Assembly (NCBI GenBank): GCA_031281685.1
Contig: JAITFA010000080.1
Coordinates: 1-9,186 of the forward strand
DNA length: 9,186 bases
Direction: 5' to 3'
Origin: Treponema sp.
GTDB taxonomy: Bacteria > Spirochaetota > Spirochaetia > Treponematales > Breznakiellaceae
Part shown: positions 1-5,004 of the stretch, in pieces
How positions within the stretch are numbered: position 1 is the first letter of the stretch
Layout: every line of letters starts with the position of its first letter
The notes under the pieces: model-generated
The model's input: the letters and a program-made list of their open reading frames with translations, nothing else
Told to the model about the DNA's origin: nothing
Database searches by the model: none
Translations under genes and position numbers: made by a program

Positions 1-219
1 GGGGTCCACGGCATCGAAATACGCTGGGCTATCCTGGACCATACGCCTGAGTCTATCCAGGAACTGATCAATTCCGCCTTTGACACCAAATCGCCCCTCG
101 TTCTGGAGTTCGACGAGCATGACCGCGGCAAGCACGTCTATATGGCGGGCTGCTGGGAAATCGGGCGCGAAGGGGAGAAAGGTCCCTACGGCGCTATTGT
201 GGACGCGATTATTCCGTAA
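1..219 (+). CDS. C-terminal end of an unidentified protein (5' truncated)
   Basis: An open frame runs in from the left edge and stops at TAA 217-219, leaving 72 visible residues. The visible part contains HGIEIRWAILD near its beginning, then FDTKSPLVLEFDE, GKHVY and CWE, and ends GEKGPYGAIVDAIIP. From memory, the pattern of a GK-x-VY strand, a W-containing strand and a G-E-K-G-P turn near the C-terminus resembles the last beta-rich domain of hypothetical proteins found in treponemes and Bacteroidota. I cannot name a family or a function. The start and any N-terminal domain lie outside the window. The gene ends 16 bases before a strong hairpin terminator, so it is probably the last gene of its transcript. 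Coding is supported by the uninterrupted frame and its immediate juxtaposition to the terminator. Confidence 0.75.
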   Translation, partial: GVHGIEIRWAILDHTPESIQELINSAFDTKSPLVLEFDEHDRGKHVYMAGCWEIGREGEKGPYGAIVDAIIP

Positions 220-227
220 GCACATGA

Positions 228-289
228 GCAGAGAGAAAAAGGCTGCCCGGCGTGAGCGTGGGGCAGCCCTTTTTTATGCGCGGTGTGGG
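228..289 (+). repeat. Terminator-like dispersed repeat, copy 1
   Basis: This stretch matches 808-868 over about 62 bases with roughly seven mismatches and one single-base gap. The similarity covers the hairpin, its loop GGCGTGAGCG, the leader GCAGAGAGAAAA and the tail TTTATGCGCGG, so it extends beyond what a terminator alone requires. Both copies lie just downstream of a plus-strand stop codon. The rest of the 220-386 intergenic space, apart from a possible promoter near 360, shows nothing I can assign. Confidence 0.7.
236..275 (+). terminator. Rho-independent terminator after the truncated first gene
   Basis: GGCTGCCC (241-248) pairs perfectly with GGGCAGCC (261-268) around a 12-base loop, and a run of Ts follows (270-275). 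The As at 236-239 can pair with the first Ts, lengthening the stem past an A-C mismatch. This is a textbook intrinsic terminator for the gene ending at 219. The A-tract on the other side could also allow some activity in reverse. Confidence 0.85.
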
Positions 290-358
290 CGGCTGCTCGC
301 TGCGGTGAGGAGGAGGCAAGCAATCGCCGCTCGCTCTTTATTACTTGTTATGTGTGCG

Positions 359-367
359 TGGTATACT
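359..367 (+). promoter_or_regulatory. Possible extended -10 promoter of the aspartic protease gene
   Basis: TGGTATACT fits an extended -10 element (TGN followed by TATACT). No convincing -35 box is seen at normal spacing. A start about seven bases downstream would fall near 374, at the beginning of the Shine-Dalgarno sequence TAAGGAG (374-380), giving a very short leader. The gene needs its own promoter because a terminator lies upstream at 236-275. Confidence 0.35.
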
Positions 368-386
368 TGGCGGTAAGGAGTACGAT

Positions 387-800
387 ATGGGCGAAGTACG
401 AACGGAAATTACCCTAGTAAACATTGGGGATAAAGAAATTGCGAATCGGGGATATATACCTGAGGATCAAGTCAGGCAGATCACGGTCAACGCTGTGGTG
501 GACACTGGCGCGTGGACCCTGGTCATCAACGAGGAAACCCGCGAAAAGCTGGGGCTTAGGGTGGAAGAAGCCAAAGAGGTAACAACGGCTGGAGGCGTGA
601 CGATTCCGGGTGTGATAACCGGATATGTGGAGGTCCGCTGGAAAGACCGGAAGACTGCCTGTGAAGCGATCGTCCTCCCCGGTGAGGACGATGTTTTGCT
701 GGGCGCGCTGCCCCTTGAGGGGATGGATCTAATGGTGCATCCTCTGGAGAACAGAGTCATCGGCGCACACGGCAGCAAGATGCGTTACGTTGTTAAGTGA
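387..800 (+). CDS. Retropepsin-like (clan AA) aspartic protease, single domain
   Basis: This 137-residue protein has the layout of one retroviral-type aspartic protease lobe. The catalytic motif is VVDTGAWTLVI, with DTGA at residues 39-42. The hydrophobic-hydrophobic-Gly segment near the C-terminus is VLLGALPLEGMDL (103-115), followed by VHP (117-119). Proteins with one DTGA lobe act as homodimers in the retropepsin family, each chain giving one catalytic Asp; that is family knowledge, not seen here. There is no signal peptide or membrane segment, so a cytoplasmic location is likely. The start at 387 is preferred over an in-frame ATG at 345 because TAAGGAG (374-380) sits six bases before it and because the upstream residues do not look like protease. 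The gene stands alone, flanked by terminator-like repeats on both sides. Its substrate is unknown. Confidence 0.85.
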   Translation: MGEVRTEITLVNIGDKEIANRGYIPEDQVRQITVNAVVDTGAWTLVINEETREKLGLRVEEAKEVTTAGGVTIPGVITGYVEVRWKDRKTACEAIVLPGEDDVLLGALPLEGMDLMVHPLENRVIGAHGSKMRYVVK

Positions 801-807
801 GCAAACG

Positions 808-868
808 GCAGAGAGAAAAGGGCTGTCCGGCGTGAGCGCGGGTCAGCCCTCTTTATGCGCGGCGCGGG
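808..868 (+). repeat. Terminator-like dispersed repeat, copy 2
   Basis: This is the second copy of the element at 228-289. It keeps the leader GCAGAGAGAAAA, the loop core GGCGTGAGCG and the tail TTTATGCGCGG. The base pair C246-G263 of copy 1 is T826 opposite T843 here, so one stem pair is lost. The T-run is one base shorter and is broken by a C. Confidence 0.7.
816..854. terminator. Probable bidirectional terminator between the convergent protease and TSCPD genes
   Basis: AGGGCTGTCC (819-828) pairs with GGTCAGCCCT (841-850), with one T-T mismatch at 826/843 and a 12-base loop. On the plus strand it is followed by CTTTA, a weak T-run; on the minus strand it is followed by TTTTCTC. It lies between the plus-strand stop at 798-800 and the minus-strand stop at 905-907, so it can end transcription from both sides. 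Confidence 0.7.
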
Positions 869-904
869 TTGGCGGGTTGAGAGAGGCGGCGCGGCTTTTG
901 CGTG

Positions 905-1153
905 TTAGCTGGTTTTTGTTGCCTGAGCTACGGCTTTGGCAAGTTGGTCTGGGCAGGAAGTACCGCGGGTCTTACACTGGACGCCTTTGAGCCGCTTGAC
1001 AAGCTCGCCGGCCTCCATGCCTTCAGTAAGTATGGCAATTCCTTTGAGATTGCCGTTACAGCCGTTCTCAAAGGAAACATTATAAACCCTGTTGTCCCGT
1101 ATATCGAAATGAATCTTGGTCGAGCAGGTTCCAGTGGTAAGATATTCGTACAT
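905..1153 (-). CDS. TSCPD-domain protein (TIGR03905-like), small four-cysteine protein
   Basis: This 82-residue protein carries the signature TSCPDQLAKA (residues 65-74). It also has IHFDI (14-18), NVSFENGC (25-32), GNLKGI (34-39) and LVKRLKGVQC (51-60). These match, from memory, the short stand-alone TSCPD family; the same domain occurs at the C-terminus of some ribonucleotide reductases. Four cysteines at 10, 32, 60 and 67 are positioned to bind a metal, probably zinc, or to act in redox chemistry; this is inferred, and the family's function is not established to my knowledge. The start is well supported: on the minus strand AAGGAG (1160-1165 in plus coordinates) lies six bases before ATG. 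The gene is divergent from the mechanosensitive channel gene and convergent with the aspartic protease. A plus-strand open frame crosses it but has no coding character here. Confidence 0.88.
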   Translation of the reverse strand: MYEYLTTGTCSTKIHFDIRDNRVYNVSFENGCNGNLKGIAILTEGMEAGELVKRLKGVQCKTRGTSCPDQLAKAVAQATKTS

Positions 1154-1216
1154 ATATCGCTCCTTGTTTCAGTATGGTCCGCCGCTTCGGGCGTTTCTTT
1201 CAAGCATATTGAATCA

Positions 1217-1245
1217 CTGACAAAAAAGCAAATAGCCGATATAAT
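1217..1245 (+). promoter_or_regulatory. Sigma70-type promoter of the mechanosensitive channel and GH18 genes
   Basis: CTGACA (1217-1222) and a perfect TATAAT (1240-1245) are separated by exactly 17 bases, differing from the consensus at one position in total. Transcription would start near 1252, giving a leader of roughly 67 bases before the ATG at 1319. The surrounding sequence is AT-rich compared with its neighbours. The promoter lies between divergent genes, and I see no clear matching promoter for the minus-strand TSCPD gene. Confidence 0.78.
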
Positions 1246-1304
1246 TAATAAGAAGAATTATCACAACAGCGCCCCTTATAAGAGCGCCGGAATTCATTTC
1301 AAAG

Positions 1305-1313
1305 AAAGAAGGG
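1305..1313 (+). promoter_or_regulatory. Ribosome binding site that fixes the channel start
   Basis: AAAGAAGGG lies five bases upstream of ATG 1319-1321. The same frame is open back to 902, but those upstream codons run over the divergent TSCPD gene and the promoter. This site therefore decides the start at 1319. Confidence 0.7.
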
Positions 1314-1318
1314 TTATT

Positions 1319-2818
1319 ATGCGTTCTTCACGTTTTCAAAGAAGAGGTGCTTTTTGTGTTTTGCTTGTTTTAGTACATCTTATGCTGTTACCAGCCCTGG
1401 TTCATGCGGGAGGTATCCAAGACGCCATTGTTGAGGTAACCGAAGCCAGCGAAGAGCTTGACGGCGAAGAGAATGCCGCGAGCAAAAGTCTGGATGCGGG
1501 CGCAGACGCGGCGGACTCCAATGCTGACCAGGAAACTGTCGAAGAGGAGTTTCCGCTCCTCACGCTCTTTGTGCGTCAGGACTTGCTGATCCGCATTGGG
1601 ATCGCGGCGGTTATCGTCATTATCCAGATCATTCTGATACGGGTGGTACTGAAGCAGTTCGCCCGGCTGAGCGGCTGGATACAGGACAAGGGTCAGAAAT
1701 CCATCAGACCTATCAGTTTTAAGCAATACCGTTTGATGGAAGCTCATCACATCCTTGCCATACTTATTTTTATGGTAAAGATTATCAAGTATCTGGTGAT
1801 CATCGTGCAGTTGTACCTTACGCTTCCAATTGTCTTACTCATGTTTGAGCCGACTCGCGGGCTTGCTTCCAGTCTCTTTGGGTATATCCTTAACCCGCTA
1901 AAAGACACCCTGGTCGCGCTTATCAACTATATACCCAAGCTGATAACCATTGCGGTGATCCTCTTTTTGGTTCGCTATGTGATGAAGGGAGTCCGGTTCT
2001 TCTCAGACCAGATAGCCCAGGGCAAGCTGGTGATTCCCGGGTTTTACGAGGACTGGGCTGCGCCAACGTTTAACATCATCCGTATTCTGCTCTATGCCTT
2101 CACCATTATTGTTATTTATCCCTACCTGCCCGGGTCGGAATCCGCGGTCTTTCAGGGCGTGTCCGTGTTTGTGGGTGTCATCTTCTCGCTTAGCTCCAGT
2201 TCTGCCATTGGAAACATCGTCGCCGGCGTTGTCATTACCTATATGCGTCCGTTCAAGATAGGCGACCGCATCAAAATCGGCGATATTACCGGCTTCGTGG
2301 TGGAAAAGTCAGCGGCGGTTACGCGCATCCGTACCACAAAGAACGAGTTTATCTCTTTCCCCAACCAGTCGATCCTGAACGCCACGATTACCAACTACAA
2401 TTTCTCGGTGGAGCAATCCGACGGACTTATTCTGCATACGGATGTAACCATGACGTATGCGGTGCATTGGACCACGATGTACAACATTTTGCTCAGCGCG
2501 GCGCGGAAAACCGTGTATGTGCTGGAGCAACCCGCGCCTTATGTATTCCAGAAAGCGCCGGAGGATAACTATGCCCGTTATGAGTTGAACGTCTACATCA
2601 AAGAAGTGAGCAAGATTTCGGTGATCTTCTCAGACCTGCACAACCATTTGCAGGACGAGTTCCGCGCCGCAAATATCGACATGACCGCGCCGTTCTTCTA
2701 TACCAGCGCCATGCCAAGTGAACAGAGGCCGGCTGAAGAGTTGCGGTATTCCCCTTTCCCGTCAAAGCCGGAAGCGTTGGTTGAGAAGGAAGTGGAACCA
2801 GAGAAGGATGGTGAGTGA
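1319..2818 (+). CDS. MscS-family mechanosensitive ion channel with signal peptide and acidic N-terminal linker
   Basis: This 499-residue inner-membrane protein should open under membrane tension to release solutes during osmotic downshock. Residues 1-30 form a signal peptide (basic MRSSRFQRRG, hydrophobic core, possible cleavage after ALVHA). An acidic, low-complexity linker follows at about 41-78. Hydrophobic segments lie at about 89-110, 144-175, 199-221 and 249-270. The pore-lining helix and the start of the beta domain are at 280-325, with IGNIVAG (297-303), YMRPFKIGDRIKIGD (308-322) and SFPNQSI (346-352), all typical of MscS. The cytoplasmic C-terminal domain runs to about 465, followed by a Pro/Glu-rich tail. 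The protein is longer than E. coli MscS (about 286 residues) because of extra N-terminal segments. Its stop lies one base before the preferred start of the GH18 gene, suggesting translational coupling. Confidence 0.9.
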   Translation: MRSSRFQRRGAFCVLLVLVHLMLLPALVHAGGIQDAIVEVTEASEELDGEENAASKSLDAGADAADSNADQETVEEEFPLLTLFVRQDLLIRIGIAAVIVIIQIILIRVVLKQFARLSGWIQDKGQKSIRPISFKQYRLMEAHHILAILIFMVKIIKYLVIIVQLYLTLPIVLLMFEPTRGLASSLFGYILNPLKDTLVALINYIPKLITIAVILFLVRYVMKGVRFFSDQIAQGKLVIPGFYEDWAAPTFNIIRILLYAFTIIVIYPYLPGSESAVFQGVSVFVGVIFSLSSSSAIGNIVAGVVITYMRPFKIGDRIKIGDITGFVVEKSAAVTRIRTTKNEFISFPNQSILNATITNYNFSVEQSDGLILHTDVTMTYAVHWTTMYNILLSAARKTVYVLEQPAPYVFQKAPEDNYARYELNVYIKEVSKISVIFSDLHNHLQDEFRAANIDMTAPFFYTSAMPSEQRPAEELRYSPFPSKPEALVEKEVEPEKDGE

Positions 2819-2819
2819 A

Positions 2820-3914
2820 ATGCGGGTACGGGTCATTGCAGAATACGTCACGCTTATCGTATTTGCGCTGGGCGTTGTCATGCTTTGCTTCATTTCGATT
2901 AATGCTGACGCATCGGAGGAAACGCAAGCGCCCGTGTTACTTGAGATTGAGGTTGTTTCGCTTAACGAGAGTGAAGTAACTGAGGATGTTTCTGAGCGCG
3001 CGCCTGATGAAGAGGTTGAGCCGCTGCCAGTCTCATCGTTCCCAGAAATCTGGGGCTATGTGATAAGCGGGCAGGAAGACCGGTATCGGGCTGATATGCC
3101 TATATCAGACATTGGTTTCTTTGGCGCTGAGGCGAATATCTATGGTGAACTCATTGGCGTACCGAACCCGCGTTTGCTGCGTAATCGCGGGTTTACCGGG
3201 CGTCTGCATCTGGTGGTTGTTTGCAGTGGTCAGGCGCTCTCGCACGCGGTGCTGTCGCCCGGGCCTGTGCGCCAGAAGTTTACCGCTGACCTGCTGGCGG
3301 CGGCGCAAGCCTTTGACGGTCTGCAAATCGACTTTGAGAATGTGCCGGCGCGAGACGGGGATATCTTTCGCTCGTTCCTTGCGGACTTGCGGAGTGGGCT
3401 TGGCGACAAGCTGTTTACCATTGCTATTCGCGCTTTGGTGAGAAACAGCGATCCGGTCTATGACTATAACCGGATCAAGGGCATGATGGACCGAATGTTG
3501 GTGATGGCTTATGACGAACACTGGTCAAACAGCGCGCCGGGTCCCATTGCGTCTATGGCTTGGTGCCGGTCAGTAGCCAGCTATGCGCTGCAAAACATTG
3601 GGCCTGAGAAGCTCATCATGGGTCTGCCCTTTTATGGCCGTACCTGGGGCGACATAACCACAAACAGCGCCTATATCTATTCCAGCATTGAGCGGATCAA
3701 AGCTGAGCAGGGAATCGTTGACGTTCAGCGGGACAATGATATTCCACACTTTTCTTATCAAACCCTGGTTACGATAAACGCCTACTATGAGGACGAGCGG
3801 TCTATTGCGCGGCGTCTGGATATGTATCATTCAATGGGCGTACGAGCGGTGGGGTTCTGGCGTGTTGGTCAGGAAAGCCCGCTGGTGTGGAATCAGATGA
3901 AGCTGGAAGATTAG
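2820..3914 (+). CDS. Secreted GH18 (YaaH-like) glycoside hydrolase
   Basis: This 364-residue protein belongs to glycoside hydrolase family 18, close to the YaaH-like branch known from spore cortex and cell wall lysis. Residues 1-31 look like a signal peptide or anchor, with possible cleavage after ADA (29-31). An acidic stretch follows (about 41-70), and the TIM barrel starts near EIWGYV (76-81). The catalytic motif is FDGLQIDFEN (165-174), with D166, D171 and general acid E173 present; the second Asp of DxxDxDxE is Gln169. Further family features are MAYDEHW (229-235), GPIASMAW (241-248), GLPFYGRTW (268-276) and GVRAVGFWRVG (340-350). No LysM repeat is seen. The likely target is an N-acetylglucosamine-containing polymer such as peptidoglycan, acting in the periplasm (inferred). 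ATG 2820 is preferred because GGTGA (2810-2814) precedes it by five bases; ATG 2808 is an alternative. Confidence 0.88.
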   Translation: MRVRVIAEYVTLIVFALGVVMLCFISINADASEETQAPVLLEIEVVSLNESEVTEDVSERAPDEEVEPLPVSSFPEIWGYVISGQEDRYRADMPISDIGFFGAEANIYGELIGVPNPRLLRNRGFTGRLHLVVVCSGQALSHAVLSPGPVRQKFTADLLAAAQAFDGLQIDFENVPARDGDIFRSFLADLRSGLGDKLFTIAIRALVRNSDPVYDYNRIKGMMDRMLVMAYDEHWSNSAPGPIASMAWCRSVASYALQNIGPEKLIMGLPFYGRTWGDITTNSAYIYSSIERIKAEQGIVDVQRDNDIPHFSYQTLVTINAYYEDERSIARRLDMYHSMGVRAVGFWRVGQESPLVWNQMKLED

Positions 3915-3917
3915 GGC

Positions 3918-3939
3918 AAAGGTGTCTGGCACCTTTTTT
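3918..3939 (+). terminator. Rho-independent terminator after the GH18 gene
   Basis: AAAGGTG (3918-3924) pairs with CACCTTT (3930-3936) around the loop TCTGG, and the T-run continues to 3939. It starts four bases after the TAG stop. The core GGTGTCTGGCACC resembles widespread REP-like palindromes. The rest of the spacer to 4039 shows only a small hairpin (AAGCC 4001-4005 with GGCTT 4009-4013) and no convincing promoter. Confidence 0.8.
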
Positions 3940-4039
3940 GAGAGCCGGCAGCGCCGAATCGTGGTAATGTATTCCAACTAGAGCAATCAGCCCAAGCTGC
4001 AAGCCACCGGCTTTAGGCAAGGGCTTATGGAGGTGTTTT

Positions 4040-4798
4040 ATGAAACTAGGCGCACAACTGTATTCCGTACGGGACTACACTAAGACCCCGGCGGACATTG
4101 AGGCGACCCTGCGACGGGTCAAGGCACTTGGCTTTGACGTGATTCAAATTTCCGGCTTTGGGCATTGCGACCCTGAGCTGCTAGCTGGCTGGGTAAAGGA
4201 ACTGGGGCTTGAGGTCTGCGTTACCCATGTTCCGTGGACCAGACTTGCCGATCCGGTGGACCTTAAAAAGCTGATCGCGGAACACAAACAATTTGGCTGT
4301 TCCCAGATCGGCTTGGGTATGCGTCCGGGCGACGTGTTTCCAAACAGCCACGAAGGTTATACCCGCTTCATAAAAAAGGCCAATGAAATCTGTAAGCAGA
4401 TACAGGATGAAGGCCTTACGTTTGGATACCACAACCACGACATTGAGTTCGAGCAGTGGGACGGGGTTCGGGCTATAGACCGCCTCATCGACGAATGTCC
4501 AGACCTGTACTTCATCCTCGATACGTTCTGGGTACAAGCAGGCGGCGCGAATCCGGTTAAGTACATTAAGAAGCTGAATGGTCGTATCAAGGTCATTCAC
4601 TTCAAGGACTACCGCATCGTGAAGCAGGTCCGGCAGTTCGCTGAAATCGGCGCAGGCAACCTTGACTGGGATGAAATCATCGAGGCCAGCAAGGAAACCA
4701 ATATCCCCTACGCCGTGATCGAGCAGGACGCCGACTTCCTCATCGACCCCTTCACGAGTCTTGCCCAGAGCCTCAAGTTCCTCAAACAGCGCGTATAG
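4040..4798 (+). CDS. Sugar phosphate isomerase/epimerase-like TIM barrel (AP endonuclease 2 superfamily)
   Basis: This 252-residue protein fits the xylose isomerase-like TIM-barrel family (PF01261 type), which includes sugar isomerases, epimerases and inosose dehydratases. It starts KLGAQLYSVRD (2-12), typical of this branch. Likely metal ligands and active-site segments are GYHNHDIEFE (129-138, with E136), LDTFW (160-164, with D161), HFKDY (187-191, with H187) and VIEQD (226-230, with E228). GAGNLDWDEII (204-214) is a further family signature. It has no signal peptide and should be cytoplasmic. A strong GGAGGTG (4029-4035) lies four bases before the ATG. It appears to be a single-gene unit, with a terminator upstream and a hairpin downstream. 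No transport or kinase gene for a sugar is adjacent on its strand, so the exact substrate cannot be inferred. Confidence 0.88.
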   Translation: MKLGAQLYSVRDYTKTPADIEATLRRVKALGFDVIQISGFGHCDPELLAGWVKELGLEVCVTHVPWTRLADPVDLKKLIAEHKQFGCSQIGLGMRPGDVFPNSHEGYTRFIKKANEICKQIQDEGLTFGYHNHDIEFEQWDGVRAIDRLIDECPDLYFILDTFWVQAGGANPVKYIKKLNGRIKVIHFKDYRIVKQVRQFAEIGAGNLDWDEIIEASKETNIPYAVIEQDADFLIDPFTSLAQSLKFLKQRV

Positions 4799-4806
4799 CG
4801 CAAGCA

Positions 4807-4845
4807 TTAAGTGGCGGCGCGAGATACCGTTGCGCCGCCGCTTAA
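4807..4845. terminator. Long GC-rich hairpin after the isomerase gene
   Basis: A 14-base arm (4807-4820, TTAAGTGGCGGCGC) pairs with 4832-4845 (GCGCCGCCGCTTAA), with a single T-G wobble and an 11-base loop. It starts eight bases after the TAG stop. No T-run follows on the plus strand, so it is either an unusual terminator or a 3'-end stabilising structure. On the minus strand it lies far downstream of the TRAP permease stop. Confidence 0.6.
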
Positions 4846-4886
4846 CAAACATGAATGCGCCCCTAGAGAAAGAAGCCTCTTAAGCT

Positions 4887-4987
4887 GAGTACCTCACCCA
4901 CCCTGCGTGGCGTGTCCGGTTCACGTTATGCGGTGTGTCTCTCACTAACGTATAGGGGGAATGGCTCCCCCGCGTAGGTGAGTTGGA
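4887..4987. other. Unexplained structured intergenic segment between convergent genes
   Basis: About 100 bases hold several complementary pairs. CTCACC (4893-4898) pairs with GGTGAG (4977-4982) and could close the element. ACGTTA (4923-4928) pairs with TAACGT (4946-4951). GGGGGA (4955-4960) pairs with TCCCCC (4966-4971) around a five-base loop. CGTG (4911-4914) and CACG (4922-4925) offer an alternative small hairpin that excludes the ACGTTA stem. There is no credible open reading frame and no good T-run. It may be a small RNA, a 3' structured end of the TRAP transcript or a copy of an intergenic repeat. I do not recognise a known RNA family. Confidence 0.45.
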
Positions 4988-5004
4988 AAGCGCCTGTCCC
5001 TATT

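Noticed and set aside
80..376. Open frame of 98 codons on the plus strand
   Set aside because: It is out of frame with the truncated first gene, crosses the strong terminator at 236-275 and is rich in Arg and Ala from shifted reading.
1171..1208. Promoter for the TSCPD gene on the minus strand (TTGAAA with CATACT)
   Set aside because: The spacing between the boxes is about 21 bases, too long for a standard promoter.
902..1318. N-terminal extension of the mechanosensitive channel frame by 139 codons
   Set aside because: The extension would read through the TSCPD gene, the promoter and the leader. The product from 1319 has a proper signal peptide and ribosome binding site.
2718..2819. Longer GH18 reading frame beginning at 2718
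   Set aside because: It overlaps the channel's coding end by 100 bases and would put an arginine-rich stretch before the signal peptide. The start at 2820 (or 2808) fits better.
3938..3973. Promoter for the isomerase gene (TTGAGA with TGGTAA, TAATGT or TGTATT)
   Set aside because: No combination gives both a good -10 and a normal spacer, so I do not annotate it even though a promoter must lie in this spacer.
4181..4852. A 223-codon open frame on the minus strand opposite the isomerase gene
   Set aside because: It lies almost entirely antisense to a well-supported TIM-barrel gene, has no recognisable domain and no good ribosome binding site. Long antisense open frames are common in GC-rich coding DNA.
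4887..4987. Known riboswitch, SRP RNA or 6S RNA in the convergent spacer
   Set aside because: I checked by eye for TPP, fluoride and SRP core motifs and for the 6S bubble layout and found none. The position after two converging genes also argues against a riboswitch.
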